From positions 1 through 64,000 of the forward strand of contig CALXMM010000004.1 of assembly GCA_944389475.1 (NCBI GenBank): a stretch of 64,000 bases of DNA, given 5' to 3'. The notes below the pieces were generated by a model. It was not told the DNA's origin. It made no database searches and was given only the letters and a program-made list of their open reading frames with translations. The translations under genes were made by a program, and so were the position numbers. Positions within the stretch are counted from its first letter, which is position 1; each line of letters opens with the position of its first letter. Shown piece by piece: positions 9,871 to 19,680 of the stretch. Source of the stretch: an uncultured Clostridia bacterium. Its GTDB lineage: Bacteria > Bacillota > Clostridia > TANB77 > CAG-508.

Positions 9871-11205
9871 TTATTCTATTCCTTCAGTTCCTATTTCTGG
9901 TTCTGGCTCTGGCTTAGGTTCTACCCCTGAATCCGGATCTTTTACTGGTTCATCATTTGGTTCTTTTGTAGGTTCTTCTCCAGTTGGTGCTTTAGGTCCA
10001 TCCCCATTATCAACAGGATCATTTTTAGGCGGCGTTGGATCTTTGCTTGGTGAAGTTGGCATAACATTACTATTTCCAGCAGTATTCGATGTTTCTTTAG
10101 TTTTAGTTGTCTTTGTAGTATTTGTAGTGTTTGTTGACTTCGTTGTTGTATTCGTTGTTTTCTTTGTATTTTTTGTTGTAATAGTTTTCTTTCCACTTTC
10201 TTTTTCAAATTTTTCTTTATTAGTTTCAATTTGTTCTTCTGATATTCCAAATAATTGACTTATTAATGTATTTGCCTCATCTTCATCAGCAATGTAGAAA
10301 GATAATGCTCCAATATAATCTGCTTCTCCTGGCAACATTTCTGATTGAACATTATCTGGATTAAATTCAGTTGCTGCAGGTATATATTTTATAATATCAT
10401 TTACAGTTAAATTTGTTGTTACATTTTTAAATAATACATCTATAATTTCATCAATTTTCAAGATATTATTACCTGATAATATTTGCTTTGCAGCTGCTTT
10501 AAGAAACTCTCTTTGAGTCCTCATTCTTCCAATATCTTGAGTTCCATATTCTGCTGGATATGTTGAGCCATCATTATTATGTCTAAAACGAACTAATTGC
10601 TCTGCTTTATCTCCATCTAATAATTGATATCCCTTTTTTAAATGAATGTGCAATTTCTGACTTGTATCATCATAATTCATATCAATTGGAACATCAAAAT
10701 AAACTCCATTAATAGCATCTACTACATCTCTTAAAGCATTATTACTAATTACTACATAATTTCTAACATCTATTCCAGTTAAATTTCTTACTGCTTCCAA
10801 TGTTTTTTCAGGTGATGTTTGATATAAGGCATTTATTTTATCATAAGAATCTGCTCTTGTTGTACTACTTCCAACAAAAGTGTCCCTTGGAATTGACAAT
10901 ATAGAAACTTTTTGTTCATTTGGATAATATGCACATAGCATAATTGTATCAGTCAATTCTGCTTCTATATCTTCACTTACACCAAGAACTAAGCAATAAA
11001 ATGGGTCTAAATTTTCTATATCGGCTTCATCTTGGCCTATACCTGTCATTAATAATCCTTTTAATGATAAACCATTCTTTGCTATTTTAGCACCTAAAAC
11101 GGCTGTTGATATCACTAATAACAAAGTTATTATAGTTACTATTATATATATCTTCTTTCTTTGAGTTGTAATTTTCTTTTTCTTTTGATGCTCTATGTAT
11201 CTCAT
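9871..11205 (-). CDS. LytR-CpsA-Psr (LCP) family cell-wall polymer ligase
   Basis: The 444-aa protein has a basic N-terminus and one membrane anchor (about 19-43), then the LCP domain: DTIMLCAYYPNEQKVSILSIPRDTFV near 84-109, with the catalytic-region Asp and Arg residues, and later LVRFRHNNDG and DIGRMRTQREFLKA. LCP enzymes attach undecaprenyl-linked anionic polymers to peptidoglycan outside the cell. The C-terminal 120 residues are low complexity, first Thr/Lys-rich (KTITTKNTKKTTNTTTKST), then Pro/Glu/Asp-rich, probably a wall-spanning tail. It lies 12 bases after the S41 protease gene. Confidence 0.92.
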   Translation of the reverse strand: MRYIEHQKKKKITTQRKKIYIIVTIITLLLVISTAVLGAKIAKNGLSLKGLLMTGIGQDEADIENLDPFYCLVLGVSEDIEAELTDTIMLCAYYPNEQKVSILSIPRDTFVGSSTTRADSYDKINALYQTSPEKTLEAVRNLTGIDVRNYVVISNNALRDVVDAINGVYFDVPIDMNYDDTSQKLHIHLKKGYQLLDGDKAEQLVRFRHNNDGSTYPAEYGTQDIGRMRTQREFLKAAAKQILSGNNILKIDEIIDVLFKNVTTNLTVNDIIKYIPAATEFNPDNVQSEMLPGEADYIGALSFYIADEDEANTLISQLFGISEEQIETNKEKFEKESGKKTITTKNTKKTTNTTTKSTNTTNTTKTTKTKETSNTAGNSNVMPTSPSKDPTPPKNDPVDNGDGPKAPTGEEPTKEPNDEPVKDPDSGVEPKPEPEPEIGTEGIE

Positions 11206-11217
11206 TTTTTATCTCCT

Positions 11218-12402
11218 CTATTTTTTTAGTAAGTCTATTGCTTTATTTAATTGAGTATCTTGTTCTTTTGGTACTGCTAATACATTTTTATATTCATCTG
11301 GTAATTCTACTTTTTCATCTGGCTCTATACCTACTTTATTTATTTTGTTCCTATTTGGTGTATAATATTCATTTGTTGTAAGTTTTAATCCACTACCATC
11401 ATTCATAGTTAATAATTCTTGAATTACTCCCTTACCAAAAGTTGTAGTTCCAACAATTTTTGCTACATTATTATCCTTCAATGCTCCAGCTAAAATTTCT
11501 GATGCACTTGCAGTATTTTCGTTTGTAAGTACAATAATTGGAACATCAATATCTTTATCATTCTCAGCATATGTAATATCTTCATTTCCAGATTTATCTT
11601 TTGTTATTAGCAAAGTTGAATCTTTATCTGTAAATAAATCTGCAATAGCAGTTGCTTCATCTACAATTCCTCCACCATTATTTCTTAAATCTATAATTAG
11701 TGATTGTATATTTTTGCTTTTTAAATCATCTAGTTTTTCTTTAAATTCTTTACTACAACCTTCATCAAATGTAGAAATTTTTATATAACCAATATTGTTT
11801 TCGTAAATATCTGATTCAATTGGATTTACTCTTACATTTTTTCTTTCGACCTCAAAATCCTTTGTTTCATTTCCTCTTAAGACTTGTATTTTTACCTTAG
11901 TTCCTTCTTGTCCTTTCATTTTATTTGAAGCTTCTGTTATTTGATCTCCGGTAAATGATTGATCATCTATTTTAACTATATAATCACCGGATATAATACC
12001 TGCTGCTTCTGCTGGTGACCCTTTTATTGGTGCCAAAACTCTTATTGCATTTTTTTGTGTATCTTGAACAATATATAATCCTACACCTACATATTGTCCT
12101 TCTATGTTGTTAGTTTTATATTCATCTAATTCTTCTTTAGTAAAATATTCAGAGTACTCATCACCTAAACCAGCCACATATCCTTTAACGGTTTCATCTA
12201 AAACTTTATTTTCATCTATATCTCCTAAATAATCTTTATCTATTATTTGTTGTATTGCAGATAATTTATTAGTTATAGCACTTAATTTATTAGAATTATT
12301 CATTAATATAATTGTAATCATTGAAGCTATTACTGCTGTTAATAATATTGTTAATATTATACTTTGAATAAAAATTTTTTTTGACAAATTGTTATCCTTC
12401 AT
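11218..12402 (-). CDS. S41 family C-terminal processing peptidase (CtpA/Prc type)
   Basis: The 394-aa protein has an N-terminal membrane anchor (about 10-32), a PDZ domain (GVGLYIVQDTQKNAIRVLAPI to GDYIVKIDDQSF, about 101-150), then the S41 core. The core has LRNNGGG, TASASEILAGAL with the catalytic Ser, and GTTTFGKGVIQ with the catalytic Lys. These proteases trim secreted or membrane proteins near their C-termini, and in spore formers one class works in the forespore signalling pathway. It is transcribed just ahead of the LCP gene; ATG 12402 has GGGAGGAAAG upstream. Confidence 0.94.
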   Translation of the reverse strand: MKDNNLSKKIFIQSIILTILLTAVIASMITIILMNNSNKLSAITNKLSAIQQIIDKDYLGDIDENKVLDETVKGYVAGLGDEYSEYFTKEELDEYKTNNIEGQYVGVGLYIVQDTQKNAIRVLAPIKGSPAEAAGIISGDYIVKIDDQSFTGDQITEASNKMKGQEGTKVKIQVLRGNETKDFEVERKNVRVNPIESDIYENNIGYIKISTFDEGCSKEFKEKLDDLKSKNIQSLIIDLRNNGGGIVDEATAIADLFTDKDSTLLITKDKSGNEDITYAENDKDIDVPIIVLTNENTASASEILAGALKDNNVAKIVGTTTFGKGVIQELLTMNDGSGLKLTTNEYYTPNRNKINKVGIEPDEKVELPDEYKNVLAVPKEQDTQLNKAIDLLKK

Positions 12403-12491
12403 AACTTTCCTCCCAAAAATTCCTTTTTATTATACTACAAAAGATATTATATAGTATATATTTTTACAATATTTTTTATAATTAATTGCTA

Positions 12492-12633
12492 AGCCCCAAT
12501 TTTATTTTTTATAATTAAAATTTTTACAAAAAAATAGGGACTTCATGAAGTTATTTACAAAAGTTAAATAAATCTAACTTTTGTTTTACCTTCATTATAT
12601 AGCCCCATTTTATTTTTATTACAATTAATTTTT
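12492..12633. repeat. Imperfect direct repeat and hairpin downstream of tsf
   Basis: Two segments of about 33 bases, 12492-12525 and 12601-12633, both begin AGCCCCA and continue with similar AT-rich sequence; the second reaches into the tsf stop codon. Between them a perfect 10-bp inverted repeat (12557-12566 with 12575-12584) is followed by TTTT on the plus strand. The whole gap 12403-12624 has no ORF. Confidence 0.4.
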
Positions 12634-13509
12634 TAATTGTTTTGCAACTTCTTCAGCAAAGTTTTCTTCTTTCTTTTCGATTCCTTCGCCTTTTTCAAAT
12701 CTTGCAAATCTAACAACTTCTGCATTATTTTCTTTTAATAAATCAGATATTTTTTTGTCTGGGTTCTTTACGAATTCTTGATCTACCAAACAAATTTCTT
12801 CATAGAATTTTCTTAATCTTCCTTGTACCATTTTTTCTGCTATAGCTTCTGGTTTTCCTTCATTCATAGCTTGTACTTTTAAAATTTCTTTTTCTTTATT
12901 AACTCTTTCTTCTGGAACATCAGCTTCTTTAACATATTCTGGTCTTGCAGCAGCTATTTGCATACATATATCTTTTGCAAGTTCATGAGTTCCACTTGTT
13001 AATTCTACTAAAACAGCTATTTTTCCTTCTCCATGAATATATTTTTCTATTAAACCTGTAGATGTTTCAAATCTTTGGAATCTACGAATATTCATATTTT
13101 CACCAATTGTAGCTATTTTACTTGTTAAAACTTCTTGAACTGTTTTTCCAGCTTCTGCAATTGATTCTTGTGCTAATAATTCTTCTAGATTTGCTGGATT
13201 TTTTTCTACTACTTGTTTTGCAACATCCATAACAAAATCTTTGAATTCTTGATTTTTAGCAACAAAGTCTGTCTCTGCATTAACTTCTACTATTGAACCA
13301 ACTTTTCCATCTTCAGAAATATAGCATTCTACTAAACCTTCTGCTGCAATTCTTCCTGATTTCTTTGCAGCTTTTGCTATTCCTCTTTCACGCAATAATT
13401 CTATTGCTTTGTCCATATCTCCATCTGTTTCTGTTAAAACTTTTTTACAGTCCATCATTCCTGCACCTGTTTTTTCTCTTAACTCTTTAACTTGAGCAGC
13501 TGTAATCAT
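12625..13509 (-). CDS. tsf: Elongation factor Ts
   Basis: The 294-aa protein begins [24 protein letters not shown], the UBA-like N-domain typical of EF-Ts, and contains AETDFVAKN and later IAVLVELT and [13 protein letters not shown]-Ts exchanges GDP for GTP on EF-Tu. It follows rpsB with a 93-base gap, the usual arrangement. That gap contains a rough inverted repeat (TGAGAA near 13540 with TTCTCA near 13585), which could form an attenuator between the two genes. ATG 13509 has AAAGGAGG. Confidence 0.97.
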   Translation of the reverse strand: MITAAQVKELREKTGAGMMDCKKVLTETDGDMDKAIELLRERGIAKAAKKSGRIAAEGLVECYISEDGKVGSIVEVNAETDFVAKNQEFKDFVMDVAKQVVEKNPANLEELLAQESIAEAGKTVQEVLTSKIATIGENMNIRRFQRFETSTGLIEKYIHGEGKIAVLVELTSGTHELAKDICMQIAAARPEYVKEADVPEERVNKEKEILKVQAMNEGKPEAIAEKMVQGRLRKFYEEICLVDQEFVKNPDKKISDLLKENNAEVVRFARFEKGEGIEKKEENFAEEVAKQLKN

Positions 13510-13602
13510 TTTTATTCCTCCTTTTATTTATAAAAAAGATGAGAAGTAACACATCTATACTTTCTGTTTAATTAATATGTTTATTTCTCACCTTCCTATT
13601 TA

Positions 13603-14379
13603 TTATTCTTCTGTTGCTTCTTCTGCAACTTCTTCCATACTTTTTTCTGTATTTTCTTCAGCTACTTGTTCTTCTGAAGCTGATGTTTCGAAAGTTTCTC
13701 CTTGTTTTCCTTCTATAACTGCATTTGCAATTACATCTGCAATTAATTTAACAGCTCTTATTGCATCATCATTTCCAGGAATTGCATAATCTACATCTTC
13801 TGGATTGCAGTTTGTATCTACTAAACCTACTACTGGAATATTTAATTTTTTAGCTTCCAAAATAGCTGTTCTTTCTTTCTTAGGATCTACTACGAATAAA
13901 ACTCCTGGAAGTTCTTCCATTTCTTTTATTCCTCCTAAGTTCTTTTCTAACTTTTCTAATTCTTTTTTAAGTACTATTACTTCTTTTTTTGGTAGAACAT
14001 CAAATGTTCCATCTTCTTGCATTCTTTCTATTTCTTTTAATCTTTGTATTCTTGTTCTGATAGTTTTGAAGTTTGTTAACATTCCTCCTAACCATCTTTG
14101 ATCTACATAATACATTCCGCATTTTTCTGCAGCTTCTTTTACACATTCTTGTGCTTGTTTCTTTGTTCCTACAAATAGGATTGTTTTTCCTTCTTCTGCT
14201 TGTTCTTTAACAAAGCTATAAGCTTCATCTAATTTTTTTGATGTTTTTTGTAAATCGATAATGTGAATTCCATTTCTAGCTTGAAAAATATATTCAGCCA
14301 TTCTTGGATCCCATCTTCTAGTTTGATGTCCGAAATGAACACCTGCTTCTAGTAATTGTTTCATTGCAACTACTGACAT
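13603..14379 (-). CDS. rpsB: 30S ribosomal protein S2
   Basis: The product starts [20 protein letters not shown] at ATG 14379, which has AAAGGAGG upstream. The open frame extends 35 codons further upstream but without a ribosome-binding site and through a structured leader, so the internal start is chosen. [30 protein letters not shown] and [22 protein letters not shown] are S2 hallmarks. The last 30 residues form an acidic Glu/Ala/Thr-rich tail ([18 protein letters not shown]). It is followed by tsf. Confidence 0.96.
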   Translation of the reverse strand: MSVVAMKQLLEAGVHFGHQTRRWDPRMAEYIFQARNGIHIIDLQKTSKKLDEAYSFVKEQAEEGKTILFVGTKKQAQECVKEAAEKCGMYYVDQRWLGGMLTNFKTIRTRIQRLKEIERMQEDGTFDVLPKKEVIVLKKELEKLEKNLGGIKEMEELPGVLFVVDPKKERTAILEAKKLNIPVVGLVDTNCNPEDVDYAIPGNDDAIRAVKLIADVIANAVIEGKQGETFETSASEEQVAEENTEKSMEEVAEEATEE

Positions 14380-14423
14380 TTTAATTCCTCCTTTTAGTTT
14401 TAATCTTCCATAAAGTATCAACA

Positions 14424-14462
14424 TTTTAGGAAACTTTACTTTTGTAAAGCACCCTCCTAAAA
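14424..14462 (-). promoter_or_regulatory. Structured rpsB leader, possible S2 autoregulatory element
   Basis: In the minus-strand transcript an 8-bp outer stem TTTTAGGA/TCCTAAAA (14462-14455 with 14431-14424) encloses an asymmetric internal loop GGGTG and an inner stem CTTTAC/GTAAAG with loop AAAA. It lies between the promoter and the rpsB ribosome-binding site, where ribosomal-protein leaders that bind the protein itself usually lie. The assignment to a known leader family was not tested. Confidence 0.5.
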
Positions 14463-14492
14463 TTAGCTTTATGTGTTTTTTCAACGGAACTT

Positions 14493-14522
14493 ATTATATC
14501 ACAATATATACCTGCTTTGCAA
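14493..14522 (-). promoter_or_regulatory. Sigma-A type promoter of rpsB-tsf
   Basis: TTGCAA (14522-14517) and TATAAT (14498-14493) are spaced by 18 bases, about 115 bases upstream of the rpsB start. Confidence 0.6.
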
Positions 14523-14608
14523 GTATTTTCTAGTATTTCTTTTTCATCCTTATTAAATTCTTGTATAATATTTTAATTTTTTTAAATTTTTGTAATAAAC
14601 ACTATAGT

Positions 14609-15988
14609 TTATGCTTTTTCTATTGTTTGACCTTCTTTTGAATCTTTTACTATATATCCTTTTGCTTTTATTTCTTCTCTTAGTCTGTCAGATTCATTCC
14701 ACTCTTTATTTTCTCTTGCTTGTTTCCTTAGCTCTAATAATTCTTTAATTTCCTGTGGAATTTCTTCTTCTTTATATTCATCAATTTTTATTCCCAATAC
14801 TTTATCAAAACTTTTAAGTAATTCAGCAACCTTTTTAGATTTTTCTTGCATTTTAGCAACTTCCCATACCACACTCATTGCGACGGGCATATTTAAATCA
14901 TCATTTATTGCCTTTTTAAAATCATTTTCATATTTTTGTAATATTTCTTCTGAAACATCTGCTGTTCCATTCAAGTGTTTTTGATATGCATCTCTTAATC
15001 TATCCAAGGAAACCTTTGCTGAATCCATACCTTCCCATGTGAAGTTTAATTTTTTTCTATATTGTGTTGAATAACAGAATAATTTATATACCAAAGGATC
15101 ATATCCCCTATCAACAATATCCTGTAATAAATATACATTTCCTAAGCTCTTAGACATTTTTCCACCATTTATTAACAAGAATTCACCATGCATCCAATAA
15201 TGAGCTGGGATTTTTCCATATAAGCCTTTGCTTTGGGCAATTTCATTTTCATGATGAGTTGGAATTAAATCTATTCCACCTGTATGAATGTCAAATACTT
15301 CTCCTAAATATTTTTGGCTCATAACAGAACACTCTATGTGCCATCCTGGATAACTTGGTCCCCAAGGACTATCCCATTTCATAAGATGATTTTCCGGAGC
15401 TTTTATCCATACAGCAAAATCATGTGGGTTTCTTTTTTCTTTATCCACTTCCACTCTAGCTCCAGCTTTTTGATTTTCTAAGTCTAAATTGGATAAAACT
15501 GGATATTTATCTAATTTTGATATATCAAAATATATTGCTGTTGAAGTTTCGTATGCATATCCTTTTTCTACTAATTTTTCTACAGCTTCTAACATATCTT
15601 GAATATGGTCCGTTGCTTTACAAATTATTTCAGGAAGTTCAATATTTAGTCTATCTAAATCTCTAAAATATAGTTTAGTATAATAATTGGCAATCTCCAA
15701 TGGCGTTTTTCCGGTCTCTCTAGCTGACTTTATCATTTTGTCCTCGCCGGTATCACCATCTGAAACTAAGTGTCCAACATCTGTTATATTCATTGCCTGT
15801 TTTACTTTATATCCATTATATTCCAAGGTTCTTCTTAAGTTGTCTTGAAAAATATTAGTTCTCATATTTCCTATTGTCGCATCTTTATATACTGTTGGAC
15901 CACAAGAATATATTCTTACTTCTTTATCATTAATTGGTTTAAATTTTTCTTTTGAACGAGTCAAAGTATTATAAAAATATATGTCCAT
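14609..15988 (-). CDS. cysS: Cysteinyl-tRNA synthetase
   Basis: The 459-aa class I synthetase has CGPTVYKDATIGNMRTNI near 30-47 (HIGH region and first zinc Cys), then WHIECSVMSQKYLG, HHENEIAQS (zinc ligands) and KMSKSLGNV. The C-terminal anticodon-binding helices and the short tail (LREEIKAKGYIVKDSKEGQ) match bacterial CysRS. It charges tRNA-Cys. ATG 15988 has AAGGAGGAG. Only 80 bases separate it from the upstream PBP gene, so there is no room for a T-box leader. Confidence 0.97.
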   Translation of the reverse strand: MDIYFYNTLTRSKEKFKPINDKEVRIYSCGPTVYKDATIGNMRTNIFQDNLRRTLEYNGYKVKQAMNITDVGHLVSDGDTGEDKMIKSARETGKTPLEIANYYTKLYFRDLDRLNIELPEIICKATDHIQDMLEAVEKLVEKGYAYETSTAIYFDISKLDKYPVLSNLDLENQKAGARVEVDKEKRNPHDFAVWIKAPENHLMKWDSPWGPSYPGWHIECSVMSQKYLGEVFDIHTGGIDLIPTHHENEIAQSKGLYGKIPAHYWMHGEFLLINGGKMSKSLGNVYLLQDIVDRGYDPLVYKLFCYSTQYRKKLNFTWEGMDSAKVSLDRLRDAYQKHLNGTADVSEEILQKYENDFKKAINDDLNMPVAMSVVWEVAKMQEKSKKVAELLKSFDKVLGIKIDEYKEEEIPQEIKELLELRKQARENKEWNESDRLREEIKAKGYIVKDSKEGQTIEKA

Positions 15989-16012
15989 AGTAGGCTCCTC
16001 CTTGCATTTAAC

Positions 16013-16053
16013 AAGAAAACATCTTAAAAGTTAATCTTTTAGGATGTTTTCTT
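16013..16053 (-). terminator. Rho-independent terminator of the PBP gene
   Basis: An 18-bp stem (16013-16030 with 16036-16053) with one mismatch lies 16 bases after the PBP stop on the minus strand and ends in a T-rich arm. Confidence 0.8.
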
Positions 16054-16068
16054 ATATTTAATTATTTT

Positions 16069-18618
16069 TTATTCTAAAGATTCTGGAACTGGTTCATCAG
16101 GTACAGTTGTATCACCTGTTGTAGTATCATCTGCATCCTCTCCAGGTTCATCTTCTCCCTCAGTTGGTTTAGTATTTGTATTTCCAGTGTTTGTATTTCC
16201 AGTATTTGTGATTGGTCTTGTAACAGTATCATTTGTTACAGCATTATCTACCGGTTCTGTTTCTACCGGTTTTGTATGAATTGTACATTTTTGAGTTGGA
16301 GGATTACCATAGGATCCACTATAATCAGATTTCCATTTAGCATTCTTTTCTTTTTCCGGTATTGTAGTATATGTCTTAGTGTATGTACTTGGACAAAATT
16401 CAGTTGCTACCTTACCAGATTCTGAACATAATTTTACTGTTGTTCTTCCTCCATCACAAGTCTCTGTTGGCTCTGTACCGCTCACAAATACTTCATCATA
16501 TTTATCTGAACACTTAGAACTTGCTAGTAATCCAGTATCCTTACAAATTGTCTTTGTAACAATTCCACTAGGCACTTGGAATTTTGCATTATCTAAATCC
16601 TTATGAATATCTGTCATAACAGCATCCCAAAGCTGTCCAGCAGGATTTCTACCACTATATTTAATTTCTATATTTTCATCATATCCATACCAAGTAGCAG
16701 CTGTATAATATGGTGTGAAACCACAAAGCCATCTATCCTTAGAATCATTAGTTGTACCAGTTTTAGCTGCAACATCCATACCAGAAATAGCACAATATGT
16801 TGCTGTTCCACGCCTTCCTGTAACAGGTGCAGTTAAAATTGATTTTAATATATATGCATTTTGCTCTGTCATTACTTGTTTTCTTTCTTGCTCTGCTTCC
16901 ATTACAACATTTCCATGTCTATCTTCTACTTTTGTATAGAACGTTGGCTCTATATATAAACCATTATTTGCAATCATTGCATAAGCTGCTGCCATTTCCA
17001 ATGGACTAATACCATTTGTTACACCACCTAATGCTAATGTTACATTTTCATCATTTTGCTTTTTATTTTCGCTAGCAGTAACAAGTTTACTTATTCCTAT
17101 TTGTCTCATAAAATTAATTGAGTTTATTGGTCCTAAGTCTGACATAGCTTTTACTTCTGGTATATTTTCTGAAAGTTCTATTGCCTCTCTAATAGTAATA
17201 GATCCCTCATATTTTCCACTATCATTTTTTGGTTCATATGGATTTGATTCTGAGCCAAAGTTTGTTGGAACATCTGCATATACAGTTCCAGCAGTTAATA
17301 CCTTATCCTCTAAGCCCGGAGCTATTACTGCAATTGGTTTTATTGTTGAACCTGGTTGCCTATATGCTTGTGTTGCTCTATTAAATCCTGTTGAATTTAC
17401 TTCTGTTCCAAGACCTCCAACTGTTCCTACAACCTGACCTGTTGTATGGTCTATAATTACCATTGCAGCTTGTGATTTAACACGTTCTCCACTATCTGTT
17501 TTTCCACTGATTTGATATTTTTTAGCATTTTGGAACTCTTCTTCCATCTGTGTTTGAATAGCAGTATCTTCTGTTGAATATATTACATATCCCTTACTTT
17601 TTATTTGTAAATCTGCAAATTCTTCATTCCAATTATTTTTTTCCATCAAATCTTTCTTTACTTGATTAATAGCTGCAGCTGTATGATAAGAATATGTTGT
17701 TGCATCCGTTGTTATATCTCCCTTATTAAATGGTAACCCATTATTCACTTCTGTTACTGCTGCATTATAATCATCTTCGTTAGTAATTGCACCTAACTCT
17801 TTCATTTTCATTAATACAGTTTTTGTTCTATTTTTTATTTTTTCTTGCATTTCTGCATTATCTGTTTCAAATGGTTTATAAGAATTTGGAGAATGATTTA
17901 TTCCTGCTAAAAATGCACATTCTGCTAAATCCAAATCTTTACATGATTTATTAAAATAATAATGTGAAGCTACTTCTACACCGTATGCTTTATCTCCTAA
18001 GAATATTATATTTAAATAAAGCTCTAAAATTTGGTCTTTAGATATTAATCTTTCTACTTGATAAGCCTTTGACATTTCTTTTATCTTTCTTACCATTCCT
18101 GCAACACCGGTATCATCTTTATCTGCAGTCAAATTTTTAACTAACTGCTGTGTTATTGTACTTCCACCATATGAAGAAGAACCTCCATGAAGTATATACT
18201 GTATCGTTGCTCCAAGTGTCCTTTTAATATCTACACCATGATGTTGATAAAATCTTTCATCTTCTATAGATACAAATGCCTTTGGCAAATAGTCCGGCAT
18301 TTCATCCTTAGATATTATAGTTCTATTCTCATCACCAGATAAATTAGCAATAACATTGCCCGCTTTATCTTTTACGACAGTATTCATATTTTCTATAATT
18401 AAATCCTCTTTAGTAATCTTAAAGTCATCACCAAAAAGTCCAAAAAAGATTCCAGCACAAATACCTGCACATATTATTATAAATATTACTATAATTACTA
18501 ATATGATTTTTAATATTTTTCTATTTCTTGGATTCTTTGCTTTTTTACTTTTTCCTTTTGATTGGGTATTATTACTTTTATTATTACTTTTTTCTTTAAT
18601 ATTTTTACTCCCCATCAT
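16069..18618 (-). CDS. Class A penicillin-binding protein (bifunctional glycosyltransferase/transpeptidase)
   Basis: The 849-aa protein has a Lys/Asn-rich cytoplasmic start, one membrane anchor (about 34-58) and a GT51 glycosyltransferase domain with EDERFYQHHGVD near 118-129 and GGSTITQQLVKNL. The transpeptidase domain follows, with SxxK (RQPGSTIKPIAV), SxN (SENIPEVKAM) and KTGT (VAAKTGTTNDSKDRW). It polymerises and cross-links peptidoglycan. The C-terminal 100 residues are Thr/Asn/Pro/Asp-rich repeats (TNTGNTNTGNTNTK), a wall-exposed tail. Two ATGs overlap at the start (MM); AGGAGGG precedes both and either could be used. Confidence 0.95.
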   Translation of the reverse strand: MMGSKNIKEKSNNKSNNTQSKGKSKKAKNPRNRKILKIILVIIVIFIIICAGICAGIFFGLFGDDFKITKEDLIIENMNTVVKDKAGNVIANLSGDENRTIISKDEMPDYLPKAFVSIEDERFYQHHGVDIKRTLGATIQYILHGGSSSYGGSTITQQLVKNLTADKDDTGVAGMVRKIKEMSKAYQVERLISKDQILELYLNIIFLGDKAYGVEVASHYYFNKSCKDLDLAECAFLAGINHSPNSYKPFETDNAEMQEKIKNRTKTVLMKMKELGAITNEDDYNAAVTEVNNGLPFNKGDITTDATTYSYHTAAAINQVKKDLMEKNNWNEEFADLQIKSKGYVIYSTEDTAIQTQMEEEFQNAKKYQISGKTDSGERVKSQAAMVIIDHTTGQVVGTVGGLGTEVNSTGFNRATQAYRQPGSTIKPIAVIAPGLEDKVLTAGTVYADVPTNFGSESNPYEPKNDSGKYEGSITIREAIELSENIPEVKAMSDLGPINSINFMRQIGISKLVTASENKKQNDENVTLALGGVTNGISPLEMAAAYAMIANNGLYIEPTFYTKVEDRHGNVVMEAEQERKQVMTEQNAYILKSILTAPVTGRRGTATYCAISGMDVAAKTGTTNDSKDRWLCGFTPYYTAATWYGYDENIEIKYSGRNPAGQLWDAVMTDIHKDLDNAKFQVPSGIVTKTICKDTGLLASSKCSDKYDEVFVSGTEPTETCDGGRTTVKLCSESGKVATEFCPSTYTKTYTTIPEKEKNAKWKSDYSGSYGNPPTQKCTIHTKPVETEPVDNAVTNDTVTRPITNTGNTNTGNTNTKPTEGEDEPGEDADDTTTGDTTVPDEPVPESLE

Positions 18619-18697
18619 TACCCTCCTTAAGTCTAAAACTTAAACCATCACTATTATATTATAAATTTCCCAAAAGATAAAGTTTTTTAAGTAAATT

Positions 18698-19540
18698 TTA
18701 ATATTCTTCACAAATAATATCATTTAATTCAGTTATAATTTTAGCTCCAGATTTTATTAATTTATTTGTACCAATGGAAGTCTTACTAGTTATATTACCC
18801 GGAATAACTAATACATCCTTACCTAAATCCAACGAAAAATCTACTGTTATCATAGTCCCACTCTTTTCACTTTCTGCTTCCACTACTATTAATTTATTAG
18901 ACAAAGCACTTATTATTCTATTTCTTGCTGGGAAATTATTTTTCGTAGGTTTAGTTCCTACAATATATTCAGATATTATACAACCACCCGTATTAATTAT
19001 GTCTCTAGCTATTTTTTGATTTTGATATGGATAAATATTATCCAATCCATTTCCCACAACTGCAATAGCTTTTCCAGAATTACAATTTATATAATTTTCT
19101 TTTAATACCCCAATATGAGAATTTACATCTATTCCTAAAGCTAATCCACTAATTGTATTTATATTATTCCTAGAAAGAAATTGTCCAATTCTTTGAGAAA
19201 CATATATTCCATAATTACTAGCATTTCTAGCACCAATAACTGCAATCGATTTTTCATCATTTAAAATATTAACATTTCCCATTGCATATATCAAAATTGG
19301 TGCATCATACAATCTTTTCAATCCATTAGGATAATTTTTATCATAAAAACATAATGTTTTAATATTATGTTTTTCCATAAAATCAACATACTTATTTATC
19401 TCAATATTTTCTTTTATATTGAGTATTTTGAAAATTTTATTTATATCTTTATATTCATTTAATAATTCTAATTTTTTTCTATTTTTGATTTTTTTGTTTT
19501 CTGCTAACATTATCCATTTTATTAATTCTTTTTTATTCAT
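18698..19540 (-). CDS. dprA: DNA-processing protein DprA/Smf (short form)
   Basis: The 280-aa protein has the Rossmann-like core of DprA: IAVIGARNASNYGIY near 96-110, ISGLALGIDVNSHIGVL, AVVGNGLDNIYPYQNQ, IISEYIVGTKPTKNNFPARNRIISALS and VIPGNITSKTSIGTNKLIKSGAKII. DprA loads RecA on incoming single-stranded DNA during transformation. The protein ends right after the core, without the C-terminal winged-helix domain many homologues have. The usual partner topA is not next to it; folD is upstream. Confidence 0.92.
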   Translation of the reverse strand: MNKKELIKWIMLAENKKIKNRKKLELLNEYKDINKIFKILNIKENIEINKYVDFMEKHNIKTLCFYDKNYPNGLKRLYDAPILIYAMGNVNILNDEKSIAVIGARNASNYGIYVSQRIGQFLSRNNINTISGLALGIDVNSHIGVLKENYINCNSGKAIAVVGNGLDNIYPYQNQKIARDIINTGGCIISEYIVGTKPTKNNFPARNRIISALSNKLIVVEAESEKSGTMITVDFSLDLGKDVLVIPGNITSKTSIGTNKLIKSGAKIITELNDIICEEY

Positions 19541-19620
19541 AAAACCTCCATTTCATTAATTTTTATTTTGAGTAAAATAATGTAAAGAATAACACTTAAT
19601 GTGTTTTCATACTAATTTTA

Positions 19621-19652
19621 AAAAAGGGAGAAGTAAAAACTTCCCCCTTTTT
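19621..19652 (-). terminator. Rho-independent terminator of folD
   Basis: A 14-bp stem (19621-19634 with 19639-19652, one mismatch) has A5 and T5 flanks on both strands. It lies 29 bases after the folD stop and ahead of dprA. Confidence 0.82.
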
Positions 19653-19680
19653 TATTTCTATAATTTCTTTATTAAACTTA

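Noticed and set aside
10043..10258. Val-rich reading frame on the plus strand inside the LCP gene
   Set aside because: It is the opposite-strand shadow of the Thr/Lys repeat tail of the LCP protein.
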